NCBI GenBank assembly: GCA_029783825.1
Contig: JAREIK010003100.1
Span: 105,416 to 169,415 of the forward strand
Origin: Sapria himalayana
Taxonomy: Eukaryota; Streptophyta; Magnoliopsida; Malpighiales; Rafflesiaceae
Direction: 5' to 3'
DNA length: 64,000 nt
In this document: piece after piece, positions 40,873-53,149 of the stretch
Layout: every line of letters begins with the position of its first letter
How positions within the stretch are numbered: the stretch's first letter is position 1
Translations under genes and position numbers: made by a program
The notes under the pieces: model-generated
The model's database searches: none
Told to the model about the DNA's origin: nothing
Seen by the model: only the letters and a program-made list of their open reading frames with translations

Positions 40873-41310
40873 ATAAAAAAATAATAAAAATAAATATTTT
40901 GTTATTTTAATTTTTAAATAAAACCTATAAACCACAAAATGCATACACAGTTAAATCAATAAACTCCTAATGCCCGTAATGCCTAAATTCATAAACCATT
41001 AAACCGCTATATACTACTTAATAATTAAGAAATCTAATTTATATTTCAATTTATTATTATTTTAAATATTCATTTTAATTATTTATTAGTTTATTTTTAT
41101 ATAAATTTTTATTACAAAATAAATTATGAGTGCGACAAATATAATTTAAATAATTTAATTTTAATAAAATATATATATACGTTTATAAAAGAAGTAAAAA
41201 TTTAAAAATTAAAAATTTTTATATATTAATATTTTTTACTTTAATTTTGAATTAATTTGGGTTTTGTAAATATTTTTTAATTAATATCTATCTTATTATT
41301 AATATATATA

Positions 41311-41460
41311 CCCACCCCGAAGTCTTGTCCCGAAAGAATATGGACTGAGAAAAATTCGTTGACTTTGACTTTTACTGTCCCGTTCTGTCAAGTTTTTTTC
41401 TTTTGGGATGGTTCCAGATCTTAAGCAATATCCATCCCGAGAACCATCCCATCCTAAAAA
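41311..41460. promoter_or_regulatory. Subterminal CCCGTCCC/CCATCCC repeats of hAT copy 2 (5' side)
   Basis: Variants of cccgttctg, ccatcccga and gtcccgaaag in a G+C-rich stretch, aligned with 11160-11311 of copy 1. Likely transposase-binding cluster by family analogy. Confidence 0.5.
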
Positions 41461-41492
41461 ATTGATACTAGAACCAGGAATATATATATAAC

Positions 41493-41687
41493 ATGAAGAT
41501 GCCACCAATTCCACTACTCCCCATCCAATTCCGACGCACCTATTGCTATTCCGATGAGTTCCTTGCCACCTCACGCCGTTCCAGCCATATTCAGTTAGGT
41601 CCAGCCCTTGTCCGTCACACTTCTTGTTGCCTCCACCGTGTCTCAGATGCCACCAGCCTTTTTGTTTGTTTTTATGCCGAGTATTGA
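41493..41687 (+). other. 64-codon open frame in the 5' leader of hAT copy 2
   Basis: Begins MKMPPIPLLPIQFRR and stops at TGA after 64 codons, aligned without length change to 11129-10935 in copy 1. It is preceded by a TATATATATAA run at about 41480-41490. No family recognised; coding status uncertain. Confidence 0.35.
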
Positions 41688-42247
41688 GTGATTAATTATT
41701 ATTATTATGTGTCTTAGTCTGTTTTGTTGAGTATTGTTTGTGGTGTTGTGGTTGGGCCGAATGAGTGGGCTGAATGTGATACAGTCAGTTTTGTATAGCT
41801 TGCTTGTTTAAAATATTTATATGTATTTATGCTTAACATATCATATTAATTAATGGCAATGCAGATGGGACAATCCAGCGGTAAATGAAAAATACACTAA
41901 ATTGAAGATGATCAATGTACTCGTAAATCCAATCATCATCCTTTCACGAACCCTCCTTTTGTTATGGAAGGTTCTTCAATTCCAATTGTAAAATAAAGTC
42001 AAGGTACATCTAAACCTCAAGCTCATAAAAATATAAGTCTGTTGTTTGGGAATCTTATGAGATATTAGTTGATTCAGAGGGAAATGAAACTGGTAGGGCA
42101 GCTTGTATTTGGTCTAGGAAGAATATTTGGAAAAAAGTGATCAAAATACTTCGGGTTTATGGAAATACTTGAGAGAGACTTGTTGGAAATTTCCACACAA
42201 AAAAAGAATTAATAGAAGCTCACAAAGGTAAAGACAAGTCACAATCT

Positions 42248-42255
42248 TTGTTGAG
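42248..42255 (+). other. Deletion junction in transposase copy 2 (124 bp lost)
   Basis: A single ttgttgag stands here. In copy 1 the same 8 bases occur twice (10350-10357 and 10226-10233 on the minus strand), 124 bp apart. One repeat plus the interval has been lost, as expected of deletion between short direct repeats; the loss is not a multiple of three. Confidence 0.85.
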
Positions 42256-43674
42256 AGGGATGAGTTTAAAGAGTTTTGTGAGGTTAGTGTGCCTCTATTT
42301 AAAATTCCATCTAGGCACTCTATAATGATGGATTGTTTTTCTTTGTTTGAGAAGGAAAAGAAAAAATTATTTGATAGCATATCATCTTATTGTTGTAGAG
42401 TTTCATTGACTACCGACACTTGGACTAGCATTCAAAATTTATCTTATATATGTTTGACTGTTCATTTCATTCATTCTCAATGGAATATGCATAAAAGGCT
42501 TTTAAACTTTTGCGTGATTAAAAGTCATTCTGGAGTTAATATTAGAAATGCTATTGAATTTTGCACGAATGAAAGGTGTATGAGAAAGTTGATGTGCATT
42601 ACTGTTGACAATGCAATAAATAATGATGTTGCAGTTGAACAATTGAAAAAAATGTTTATGAAGAAAAGTGTTGTACCTTTGAGAGGCGAGCATTTTCATA
42701 TGAGATGTTGTGCTCATATCTTAAACTTAATTGTCAGAGATGGCATTGTAGTAGTTAATGGTGCTATTCAAAAAATTAGAGGAGTTGTGAAATATGTGAG
42801 GAATAGTCCTAAAAGATTAGATATGTTTAAGTTATGTGTTGAAGAAGCAAACTTGACATATGGATCTTCATTGCAATTAGATTGTCCTAGAAGATGGAAT
42901 TCAACTTATTTGATGCTACAAACTGATATAAAAATATCAAAAAGAATTTGATAAGTTGGAGGACAAAGACAAAAGGTTTTTCAAGGAGTTTTGTTCAAAC
43001 GTTCCAACTGAGAGAAACTTAACAAACGCCAAAATTTTGGCTCGTTTCTTGAAAACTTTTTATTAGGTAACTTGTATATTTTCTGGCTCATAATATTCTA
43101 CATCTAGTGTTTATTTTCCTCAGATTATTCAAAATTTGAAAAAAATTTAGCTTTGTGAAAATAGTAGAGAACAATGGAGTCTGAAATATGTATGAAAATG
43201 AGGCATAAATTCAACAAATATTGGTGTTCTCTTCAGTCAACAAATATTATTCTTTTTGTAGCAGTAGTGTTGGATCCTAGATATAAGCTCAAATATCTCA
43301 ATGTTAAGTACACTTAGCATTATGGAGATGAATTGGCTAAAAATTAGGTGAAAAAAGTTATCAATGCTTTAAATGAGATGATGGATGATTATAAAGATTT
43401 AAATGAAGATGAATCAAAAGAAGATGATTTCTCTTCTACTGTGTGGAAGAAAAATGATGATTTCTTTGATGGTAGTGATACTTATGTTGATGATTCTTTT
43501 TGTTAGATTAGAGAAAGAACAAGAAGTTTCAGCTTTGGAAGAGCTGGATAGGTACTTGGAGGACAAGCTTGAAAAGAATAGGATTGATTTAATCTTCTAA
43601 ACTGGTGGAAGGTAAATGAGGTTAGGTATCCTTCTTTGGAAAATATACCAAGTGATGTTTTATCTATACAAGCA

Positions 43675-43800
43675 TCTACTATGGCCTATGAATCTACATT
43701 TAGCACTTGGGAAAGAACTTTAGATAAATTCAGGAGTTCTTTAACACCTATTACAGCTGAAGTTCTTATATGTCGACAAGATTAGTTGAGAAGCTCAAAC
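43675..43800 (+). other. hAT C-terminal dimerisation segment, copy 2
   Basis: TFSTWERTLDKFRSSLTP then TAEVLIC and RQD followed by TAG, then LRSSNK. Compared with copy 1, the conserved GGR core is changed to WER and the Trp codon is a stop. Confidence 0.78.
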
Positions 43801-44649
43801 AAACTTATTGAAATTGAAGAATTAGTTCAAGACCTTGATGGTAATGAATAAGGTTAGTATACAAATCTTGTAAATTTTAATTTCACTTTTACTTATTTTA
43901 TACATTCAATTTAATAAAAATATGGTTCAATTACAATTTTCAGATGGGTCACAAGATCCAAATATTCTTCCAACTATAGTTGGCCAACTAAATTTGGAAT
44001 GGGTGTATTAAATTTTATAAGGTAATATTTTGTTTTTTTATTACTCTTTAATCTTAGAAATTTATGTCTACATGATTAAGACATTTTTATCTAAGGTTGT
44101 CCTTCTACAGTGGAGGAAGAAAAGAGAGGATTTGTAGAAGAGATAATTAATGGGGTTTGGATTTTCATTGTTGTTCCAGGACGAACCTTTGAAATAATTA
44201 TTATCATGGTTGTAATTAGTTGTATTTTTTTGTTATATTAAGCTGCCTAATTTTTGCAATTACTCAAGTAGTAATTGATGCTACCAATGTTTGTTGTCAT
44301 CTTTAGCTATTCCTTAATATTTTAAGTAACTATTTAAAAAATGTAGTATTGCTATTATGGTTAACTTTCACTCGGCTGAACAAAGCCAACTTGTGACAAA
44401 ACAAAGAACCAAATTAAGCACACAACTCGATCCCATTCTATTTAACATTTCTATCCGTTTATGTACATTAAAGCTTTTGACAAGGTAATGGAACTCGTTT
44501 GCGGTATTCAGCCTATTTGACAAAACAATATTGGCCCAATTTGAGTTTGAAAGATACATAACTAAGAAATGATAAATGGTACAACAAAAGGTTTCGACAT
44601 GAACTAACTTGGACGGTTTGAAGAAAATAAATTGAAAAAAATATTCGAG

Positions 44650-44805
44650 CTCCGTCCCATCCCGGGACCATTTTCTCCTACCCAAAATTTCTGATCTCCA
44701 TCCCGTCCCGTCCCCGTATTTTCAACCAACGGGACGGGTCTAGATCTTCAAAAAAAATCTTTGAACTGTAGGAAGGGACTGGAGATTTGTAATCCCCATC
44801 CCGTA
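44650..44805. promoter_or_regulatory. Subterminal CCCGTCCC/CCCATCCC repeats of hAT copy 2 (3' side)
   Basis: Dense runs such as cgtcccatcccggg, catcccgtcccgtccc and ccgtaccgtccc match the 3' subterminal region of copy 1 (7675-7850) in reverse. Probable transposase-binding cluster by analogy. Confidence 0.5.
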
Positions 44806-44807
44806 CC

Positions 44808-44825
44808 GTCCCATAAGCACCCCTA
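44808..44825 (-). repeat. Terminal inverted repeat, 3' end of hAT copy 2
   Basis: Read inward: TAGGGGTGCTTATGGGAC, against TAGGGGTGATCATGGTAC in copy 1. The 5' partner is absent. Confidence 0.75.
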
Positions 44826-44833
44826 TCATTTAG
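44826..44833. repeat. Target-site duplication relic of hAT copy 2
   Basis: TCATTTAG, i.e. CTAAATGA on the other strand, one base different from the CTAAATGC flanking copy 1. No partner remains on the left side (41300). Confidence 0.65.
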
Positions 44834-47800
44834 TGGTTTACAGGTTTTATTTAAAAAATAAAATAACAAAAAATTTATTTTTATTATTTTTTGATATTTT
44901 CAAAGGTTATAAACTTTAAAATATAATAATTTTTAAATTTTTTTCAAATGTGAATACAATATTTAGTTATACTAATCATTATATTTATATATTATATAAA
45001 TTTAATATAAACAATTTTATTGATAAATATTCTACTAATAATCAAAAAATAAATTAATAATCCATTAATAATAAGATAGATATTAATTAAAATATAATTA
45101 CAAAACTTAAAATGATTCAAAAGCAAAGAAAAATATATTACTATATAATAATTTTTTGTTTGTGAATATTTTTTTCTTTTAATAAGTTTATCTATATTTT
45201 TTTGATGAAAAATAATTTATATAAATTATATTTGTCTAACTCATAATTTATTTTGTAATTAATATTTATATATAAATAAACAAATAAATAATTAAAATGA
45301 ATATTTAAAATTATAATAAAAAAAATTAGATTTATTATTTATTATTTCAGGATACAGGTTTAATTTAAATTAGATCCGTCTCACTAATAATTTATTTTGT
45401 ATTTAATATTTCTATTAAAATAAATTGATAAATAAATAAAATAAAAATTTAAAATTATACCGGATAAAAATTAAAATGAGATTTAACATTTATTATTAAT
45501 GTATACCAGTTTAATACTTTAAGTATTTAGAGGTTTTGTAGTTAGAAGTTTAGCAATTTATGTTTTTAGGCTTTTAGTGGTTTATAGGTTTTATATAAAA
45601 AAATAAAATAACAAAAAATTTTCTATAATTTGTTATCATTTTATAGGTTATAACCTTTGAAAATATAATAATATTCACAATTTTTTGAAATGTTAATCTA
45701 ATATTTAGTTTTAATAATATTAATAATTATATATCATATAAATTCAATATAAACAATTTTATTGATAGACAATATAATAATGATCAAAAATTAAATTAAT
45801 AAACTATTAATAAAAAGATAGATATTAATTAAAAAATATTTACAAAACCCAAATTGATTCAAGATTAAAGTAAAATATATTACTGGATAATAATTTTTAA
45901 TTTTTAAATTTTTACTTCTTTTAGAACTGTATATTTTTTTTATTAAAAATAAATTAATTAAATTATATTTATCGCACTCATACTTTATTTTGTAATAATT
46001 ATTTCAATAAAAATAAACAAATAAATAATTAAAATAAATATTTAAAATTATAATAAATAGAAATAAAAATTAGATTTATTAATTATTAAGTAGTATATAG
46101 CAGTTTAATGGTTTATGTATTTAGGCATTATGGGGTTTAAGAGTTTACTGATTTAACTGTGTATGCATTTAGTGGTTTATAGGTTTTATTTAAGAAAAAA
46201 ATAAAAGAAATTATTTTTATTATTTTTTGATATTTTCAAAGATAATAACCTTAGAAAATATAATAATTTTTAAATTTTTTTCAAAAGTGAATAAATATTT
46301 ATTTATAAAAATCATAATAATTATATAACATATAAATTCAATATAAACAATTTTTTTGATAGATATTCTAATAATTATCAAAAAATAAATTTAAAATCTA
46401 TTATGAATAAGATTGATATTACTTAAAATATAATATCAAAGCCTAAAATGATTCAAAAGCAAATCAAAATATATTACTTAATAATAATTATTTATTTTTA
46501 AATTTTTATTCTTTTTATAAGCTTATTTATTTTTTGATAAAAAATAATTTTTATAAATTATATTTTTAACTCATAATTTATTTTATAATTAATATATATA
46601 TATATATAAATAAAAAACTTAACAAACAAAATGAATTTTTTAAATTATAATGAAAACAAATAAAAATGAGATTTATTAATTATTATTTAGGGGATACCGT
46701 TTAAATGATTATCTATATAGGGGTATCGTGATTTTGTAGTTTAGTTATTTAAGTGTTTAGGCATTTAGTGATTTATAGGTTTTATTTAAATAATGAAATA
46801 AATATTATTTTTTTTGTTTTTTCACATGTTCAAAGGTTATAATCTTTGAAAATATAATAATTTAAAATTTTTTCAAAAGTGAATACAATATTTAGTTATA
46901 ATAATTATTAAATTTATATATTATATAAATTAAATATAAATATTTTTATTGATAAATATTCTAATAATGATCAAAAAATAAATTAATAATCTATTATTAA
47001 TAAGTTAGATATCAATTAAAATATAATTTCAAAACCTAAAATGATTCAGAAACAAAGTATTAATTAAAATAAATTAATAATCTATTATTAATATGTTAGA
47101 TATCAATTAAAATACAATATTTAATTTGTATTTAATATTTATATAAAAATAAACAAATAAATAATTAAAATGAATATTTAAAATTATAATGAAAAATATA
47201 AAAATGAGATTTATTATTTATTATTTAGGATATACCTGTTTAAAAAATTTATCTATTTAGGGTTTTCGAGATTTAGAAGTTATTGATTTAAGTATTTAGG
47301 CATTTAATGGTTTATAGATTTTATTTAAGCAATGAAATAACAAAAAATTTACTTTTGATATTTTTTAAATTTTCAAAAATCATAACATTTGAAATATAAT
47401 AATTTTAAAATTTTTTAAAAATGTGAATACAATATTTATTAATAATTATTATTATAACTATATATAATATAAAATAAATATAAACTATTTTATTGGTTAA
47501 TATTATATCAATTATCAAAAAATAAATTAATAAACTAAAATTAATATGATAGATATAAATTAAAATATAATTAAAAAACCTAAAATTATTCAAAATCAAA
47601 GTAAAATTTATTACTAAATAATAATTTTTTTTCTTTTTGTATCATTTTTAAGCTTATATTTTTTTTTGATGAAAAATATATTATTTAAATTATATTTGTC
47701 ACTCATAATTTATTTTGTAATTAATATTTCTATAAATTATTTAAATTAAATTTAAGGTTTACGAGTTTAATGGTTTAGGTATTTAGCGGCTTTGAGGTTT

Positions 47801-48489
47801 AGGAGTTTAAAGATTTATGTATTTAGGCATTTAATGGTTTATATGTTTTATTTAAATAATGATATAACAAAAAATTTATTGTTTTTATATTTTCTAATTT
47901 TTGAAGGTTATAACCTTTGAAAATATAACAATTTTTAATTTTTTTTATATGTGAATACTATATTTAGTTATGATAATCTTAATAATTATATATTATGTTA
48001 ATTCAATATAAACAATTATATTGATAGATATTATATTAATGATCAAAAAATAAATTAATTAACTATTATTAATAAGATAGATATTTTTTAAAATATATTT
48101 GCAAAACGTTAATTTATTCAAAATCAAAGTAAAATATAATACTAAATAATAATTTTTTTGATGTTTTGCTTCTTTTTATAAGTTTATATTTTTTGTTATT
48201 AAAAGTAAATTATTTAAATTATATTTGTCTTTCACATAATTTATTTTTAATTTATAATTCTTTAAAAATAAACTAATAAATAATTAAAATGAATATTTAA
48301 AATTATAATGAATAAAAATGAAATTGAGATTAATAATTTATTATTCAGGATATACTTGTTTAATGGTTTAAGTAATTAGGTGTTTTGAGGTCTTTTGATT
48401 TAAGTGTTTAGTACTTTAGTGGTTTATAGGTTTTATGTAAACAATAAAATAACAAAAAAAAAATTTGCAATTTTTTGTAATTTTCATAG

Positions 48490-48735
48490 GTTATAATAAT
48501 ATAATAATATTTAGTTATAATAATAATTAAAATATAATAATATTTTAAATATTTATCATATAATAATATAATAAATTTTATTAATAATAATATATCATAG
48601 GTTTATGTAATTTTATTAATAATATTTTAAATATTAATAATATTTATTAATAATAATAATATTTTAAATATACATCATATAATAATATATGATATATAAT
48701 AATATTTTAAAATATATAATATTTATTAATTTTCA
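48490..48735. repeat. Scrambled A/T-only segment inside the satellite
   Basis: About 245 bases made almost only of aataat, ttaaat and tattaat words with repeated 'aataatattttaaatat' pieces. It lies between two copies of 'ttttcataggttataa' (48481 and 48729), i.e. inside a monomer's palindrome region. It looks like short-range expansion and template switching rather than an inserted element. Confidence 0.7.
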
Positions 48736-51700
48736 TAGGTTATAACCTTTGAAAATATAATAATATTTAAAATTTTTTGAAATGTGAATACAATATTTAG
48801 TTATAATAATTTTAAGAATTATACATCATATAAATTCAATATAAACAATTTTATTGATAGATATTATAATAATGATCAAAAATTAAATTAATAAACTATT
48901 AATAATAAGATTAATATTAATTAAAAAATATTTAATAAGCCAAATTGATTCAAAATTAAAGTAAAAAATATTACTGGATAATAATTTTTAAATTTTTACT
49001 TCTTTTATAAGCATATATATTTTTTTGATTAAAAATAAATTATTTAAATTATATTTGTCTCACTCATAATTTATTTTGTAATAAATATTTATATAAAAAT
49101 AAACTTATAAATTATTAAAATTTGTATTTAATATAATAATAAATTGAAATATAAATTAGATTTTTAATTATTAAGTAGCATATAGTGGTTTAATGAGTTA
49201 TGTATTTAGGCAATACGGGCCTTAGGAGTTTACTGATATAACTATCTATGCATTTAGTGGTTTATAGGTTTTATTTAAAAATTAAAATAACAAAATATTT
49301 ATTTTTTTTGATATTTTCAAATGTTATAACCTTTGAAAATATTATAATTTTTAATTTTTTTTCAAAAGTGAATTCAATATTTAGTTATAATAATCATTAT
49401 ATTTATTTATCATTTAAATTCAATATAAATAATTTTATCGATAAATATTCTAATAATGATCAAAAAATAAATTAATAATTTATTATTATTAAGATTAATA
49501 TCAATTAAAATATAATAAAAAATCCTAAAATGATTCACAAGAAATCAAAATATATTAATATATAATAATTTGTTGTTTTAAAATTTTTTTTTCTTTTAAA
49601 AAGTTTATCCATATTTTTTTGATTAAAATTAATTTATATAAATTATATTAGTCTAACTCATATTTTATTTTTTAATTAATATTTATATAAAAATAAACAA
49701 ATAAATAATTAAAATGAATATTTAAAATTATAAAGAAAAAAAATATATTGAGATTTATTCGTTATTATTTTAGGTATAACAGTCTAATTTAAATAAGATC
49801 TGTCTCCCTAATAATTTATTTTGTAATTAATATTTCTATAAAAATAAACTGATATATAAATAAAATAAAAATTTAATAATATACTGAATAAAAATTAAAA
49901 TGAGATTTATTAATTATTATTAATGTATACCTATTTAATATTTTAAGTATTTTGAGGTTTTTTCATTTATGACTTTAGCGATTTGGGTTATTAGACATTT
50001 AGTGGTTTATAGGTTTTATTTAAACAATGAAATAACACAAAAACTATTTTTGATATTTTATCACATTTTAAAAGGTTATAACCTTTGAAAAGATAATAAT
50101 TTTAAATTTTTTTAAAAATGTGAATACAATATTTAGAAATAAGAATCATTATAATTATATATAATATAAACTAAATATAAACAATTTTATTGATAGAAAT
50201 GATATCAATTATCAAAAAATAAATTAATATGCTATTATTAATATGATAGATATAAATTAAAATATAAATACAAAACCTAAAATTATTCAAAATCAAAGTA
50301 AAATTTATTACAAAGTAATAATTTTTGTTTTTTAATTTTTGCTTCTTTTTATAAGCTTATATTTTTTTTTGATGAAAAATAAATTATTTAAATTATATTT
50401 AAGGTTTACGAGTTTAAAGTTTTAAGTATTTAGGAGCTTTTGTGTTTAGGAGTTTATAGAATTAAGTGTTTAGGCATTTAATGGCAAATAAGTTTTATAT
50501 AACCAATGATATAACAAAAAAATTTTTTTTATTTTTTTTTCTAATTTTTGAAGGTTATAACCTTTGAAAATATAAAATTTCTAAATTTTTTTCAAATGTA
50601 AATATAATATTTAGTTATAATAATCTTAATAAATATAAGTCATTTAAATTCAAAATAAATAATCAAATTGCTAGATATTATAATAATGATCAATAAATAA
50701 ATTAATAAACTATTATTAATATGATAGATATTATTTAAAATATATTTGCAAAATCTAAATTTATTCAAAATCAAAGTATTTATTACTAAATAATAATTTT
50801 TTTAATATATTGGTTTTTTATAAGTTTATATTTTTGTTATTGAAAATAAATTAATTAAATTATATTTGTCTTCCTCATAAATTATTTTGTAATTTATTTT
50901 CTTTAAAAATAAATTAATAAATAATTAAAATAAATATTTAAAATTATAATGAATACAAATAAAATTGAGATTTATTATTTATTATTCATGATATACGGGT
51001 TTAATGGTTTAAGTATTTAGGTGTTTTGGGGTTTAGTCATTTAAGTATTTATGCCATAAGTGATTTTATCTATTTTTTGAAGGGTATAACCATTGAAAAT
51101 ATAATAATTTTTACTTTTTTTTAAATGTGAATATAATATTTAGTTATGAAAATCTTGATAATTATATATAATGTAAAATCAATATAAATAATTTTATTAA
51201 TTGATATTATAATAATGATCAATAAATAAATTAATAAACTATTATTAATTAGAATGATATAAATTAAAATATAATTGCAAAATCTAAAATTATTCAAAAT
51301 TAAATTAAAATAAATTACTAAATAATAATATTTTGTTTCAAAAATTTTGCATCTTTTTATGATCTTATATTTTTTTGATGAAAAATAAATTATTTATATT
51401 ATATCGGTCTCACTAATAATTTATTTTGTAATTAATATTTCAATAAAAATCTACTGATAAATAATTAAAATGAATATTTAAAATTATAATGAATACAAAT
51501 AAAAATGAGATTTATTATTTATTATTTAGAGTATACTAATTTAAAGGCTTATGTATTTATGGGCTTCGGGGTTTAATAGTTTACTCATTAAGATTTAGGT
51601 ATTTTGTGGTTTATTGATTTTATTTTAAAAATCTAATAACAAAAAATTTATTTTTTTATTTATTCTTATTTTCAAAGTTTATAACCTTTGAAAACTTAAT

Positions 51701-53149
51701 AATTTTTAATTTTTTTTAAAATATTAAAATATTTTTTTGTTATAATAATCTAAATAATTATATATTATCAAAATTCAATATAAATACTTTTTTTTAGATA
51801 TAATAATGACGATAATAAAATAAATTAATAAACTATTATTAATAAGATAGATATTAAATAAAATTTATTAGCAAAACCTAAAATGATTCAAAATCAAAGT
51901 AAAATATATTAATAAAATAGATATTAAATAAAACAATTATTAATAAGATAAAATATACAGGTTTACAAGATTATATATTTAGGAGTTTTGGGATTTAAGA
52001 ATTTAGTGATTTAAGTGTTCGGGTATTTAGTAGTTTATAGGTTTTATTTAAAAAATAAAATAACAAAAATTTTTTTTTGTTTTTTTTCTCATTTTTGAAG
52101 GATATAACCTTAGAAACTATTACAATTTTTAAATTTTTATTAAATGTGAATACTATATTTAGTTATGATAATCTTAATAATTATATATCATGTAAATTCA
52201 ATATAAACAATTATATTGATATATATTATAATAATGATCATACAAAAGATTAATAAACAATTATTAAGAAGATAAATATTGTTAAAAATATATTTACAAA
52301 CCCTAAAATGATTCAAAATCAAAGTGAAATATTTTACTAAATATTAATTTTAATTTTTTAAATTTTTGTATCCATTTATAAGCTTATATATTTTTTGATG
52401 AAAAATACATTATTTAAATTATATTTGTCTGACTATTAATTTATTTTTTAATTTATATTTCTATAAAAATAAACTGATAAATAATTAAAATGTATATATA
52501 AAATTATAATGAATACTAATAAAAATGAGATTTATGATTTATTATTTAGGATATACCTATTTAATGGTTTAAGTTTATTGTGGTTTTGGGGTTAATGAGT
52601 TTATTGATTTATATGTTTACACATTTAGGTGTTTATAGGTTTTATTTAATCAATGAAATAACAAAAAATTTATTTTTATGAATTTTCGTGATTTTCAAAG
52701 GGTATAACCTTTGAAAATATAATAATTTTTTAATAGTTTTAAAATAAGAATACAATACTTAGTTATAATAATCTTAATAATTATATTTGATGTAAATTCA
52801 ATATAAAAAATTTTATTAATATAAATTATTTTGATGATCAAAAAATAAATTAATAAACTATTATTAATAAGATAGATATTAATTAAAATATATTTGCAGA
52901 ACCCAAAATAATTCAAAATCAAAGTAAATTATATTACTAAATAAAATATTAAATTTTTGAAATTTTGTTTATTTTTATAAGCTTATATTTTTTTTCATTA
53001 AAAATAATTTATTTAAATTATATATGTCTCACTCATTATTTATCTTGTAATTAAAATTTCTATAAAAATAAACTAAAAGATAATTAAAATGAATATTAAA
53101 AATTATAATGAATATAAATAAAAATGAGATTTATTATTTATTATTTAGG

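Larger units (their letters stand above)
35541..41308 (+). repeat. A+T-rich satellite array, forward block 3
   Basis: Forward monomers with module starts near 36163, 36670, 37423, 38008, 38610, 39207, 39748, 40180 and 40918. The order 'aaacataaattgctaaactcc' (38020), 'tctagactcc' (38640), 'aaatgtgtaaac' (39210) matches that at 5870-7085. The block ends inside a monomer body ('cttattattaatatata') where the truncated hAT copy 2 begins. No genes seen. Confidence 0.92.
41865..43850 (+). pseudogene. hAT transposase pseudogene, copy 2
   Basis: Same domain order as copy 1. The BED finger (about 42040-42180) has its second Cys changed to Ser (ACIWS, codon 42113-42115) but keeps the finger Trp (42160-42162). 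A 124-bp deletion at 42248-42255 relative to copy 1 shifts the frame. The longest intact piece is 42289-42951, beginning PLFKIPSRHSIMMDCFSLFE and carrying SLTTDTWTS (42403-42429), ITVDNAINND (about 42598-42627), HMRCCAHILNLIV (about 42697-42735) and RRWNSTYLML (about 42889-42918); these are the RNase H-fold landmarks of hAT transposases. It then goes out of frame near 42930. The dimerisation segment (about 43675-43800) reads TFSTWERTLDKFRSSLTP and has a TAG where copy 1 has the Trp of QDWLRS. ATG 41865 is followed by a stop at the same codon as in copy 1. Not functional as read. Confidence 0.88.
41309..44825 (+). mobile_element. hAT-superfamily DNA transposon, copy 2 (5' truncated, defective)
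   Basis: A 3.5 kb homologue of copy 1, coding direction plus. The left edge starts at a point about 33 bp inside copy 1's 5' end, so the 5' terminal inverted repeat and target duplication are gone. The right edge is complete: read inward it starts TAGGGGTGCTTATGGGAC and is followed by a target-duplication relic (44826-44833). Order: subterminal repeats (41311-41460), leader with TATATATA and a 64-codon frame (41490-41690), broken transposase (41865-43850), non-coding 3' part, subterminal repeats (44650-44825). The satellite reads forward on its left and reverse on its right, so the element sits on an orientation switch. Confidence 0.9.

Noticed and set aside
42141..42717. Minus-strand frames inside hAT copy 2 (42141-42380 and 42502-42717).
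   Set aside because: They are shadows of the plus-strand transposase frame, which carries recognisable hAT motifs.
41309..44825. Treating the inverted duplication axis as the hAT copy 2 position.
   Set aside because: Landmark sums place the axis of the outer arms near 47.2 kb, not at 43 kb; inner pairs drift (sums near 91.8 kb) because of later gains and losses.
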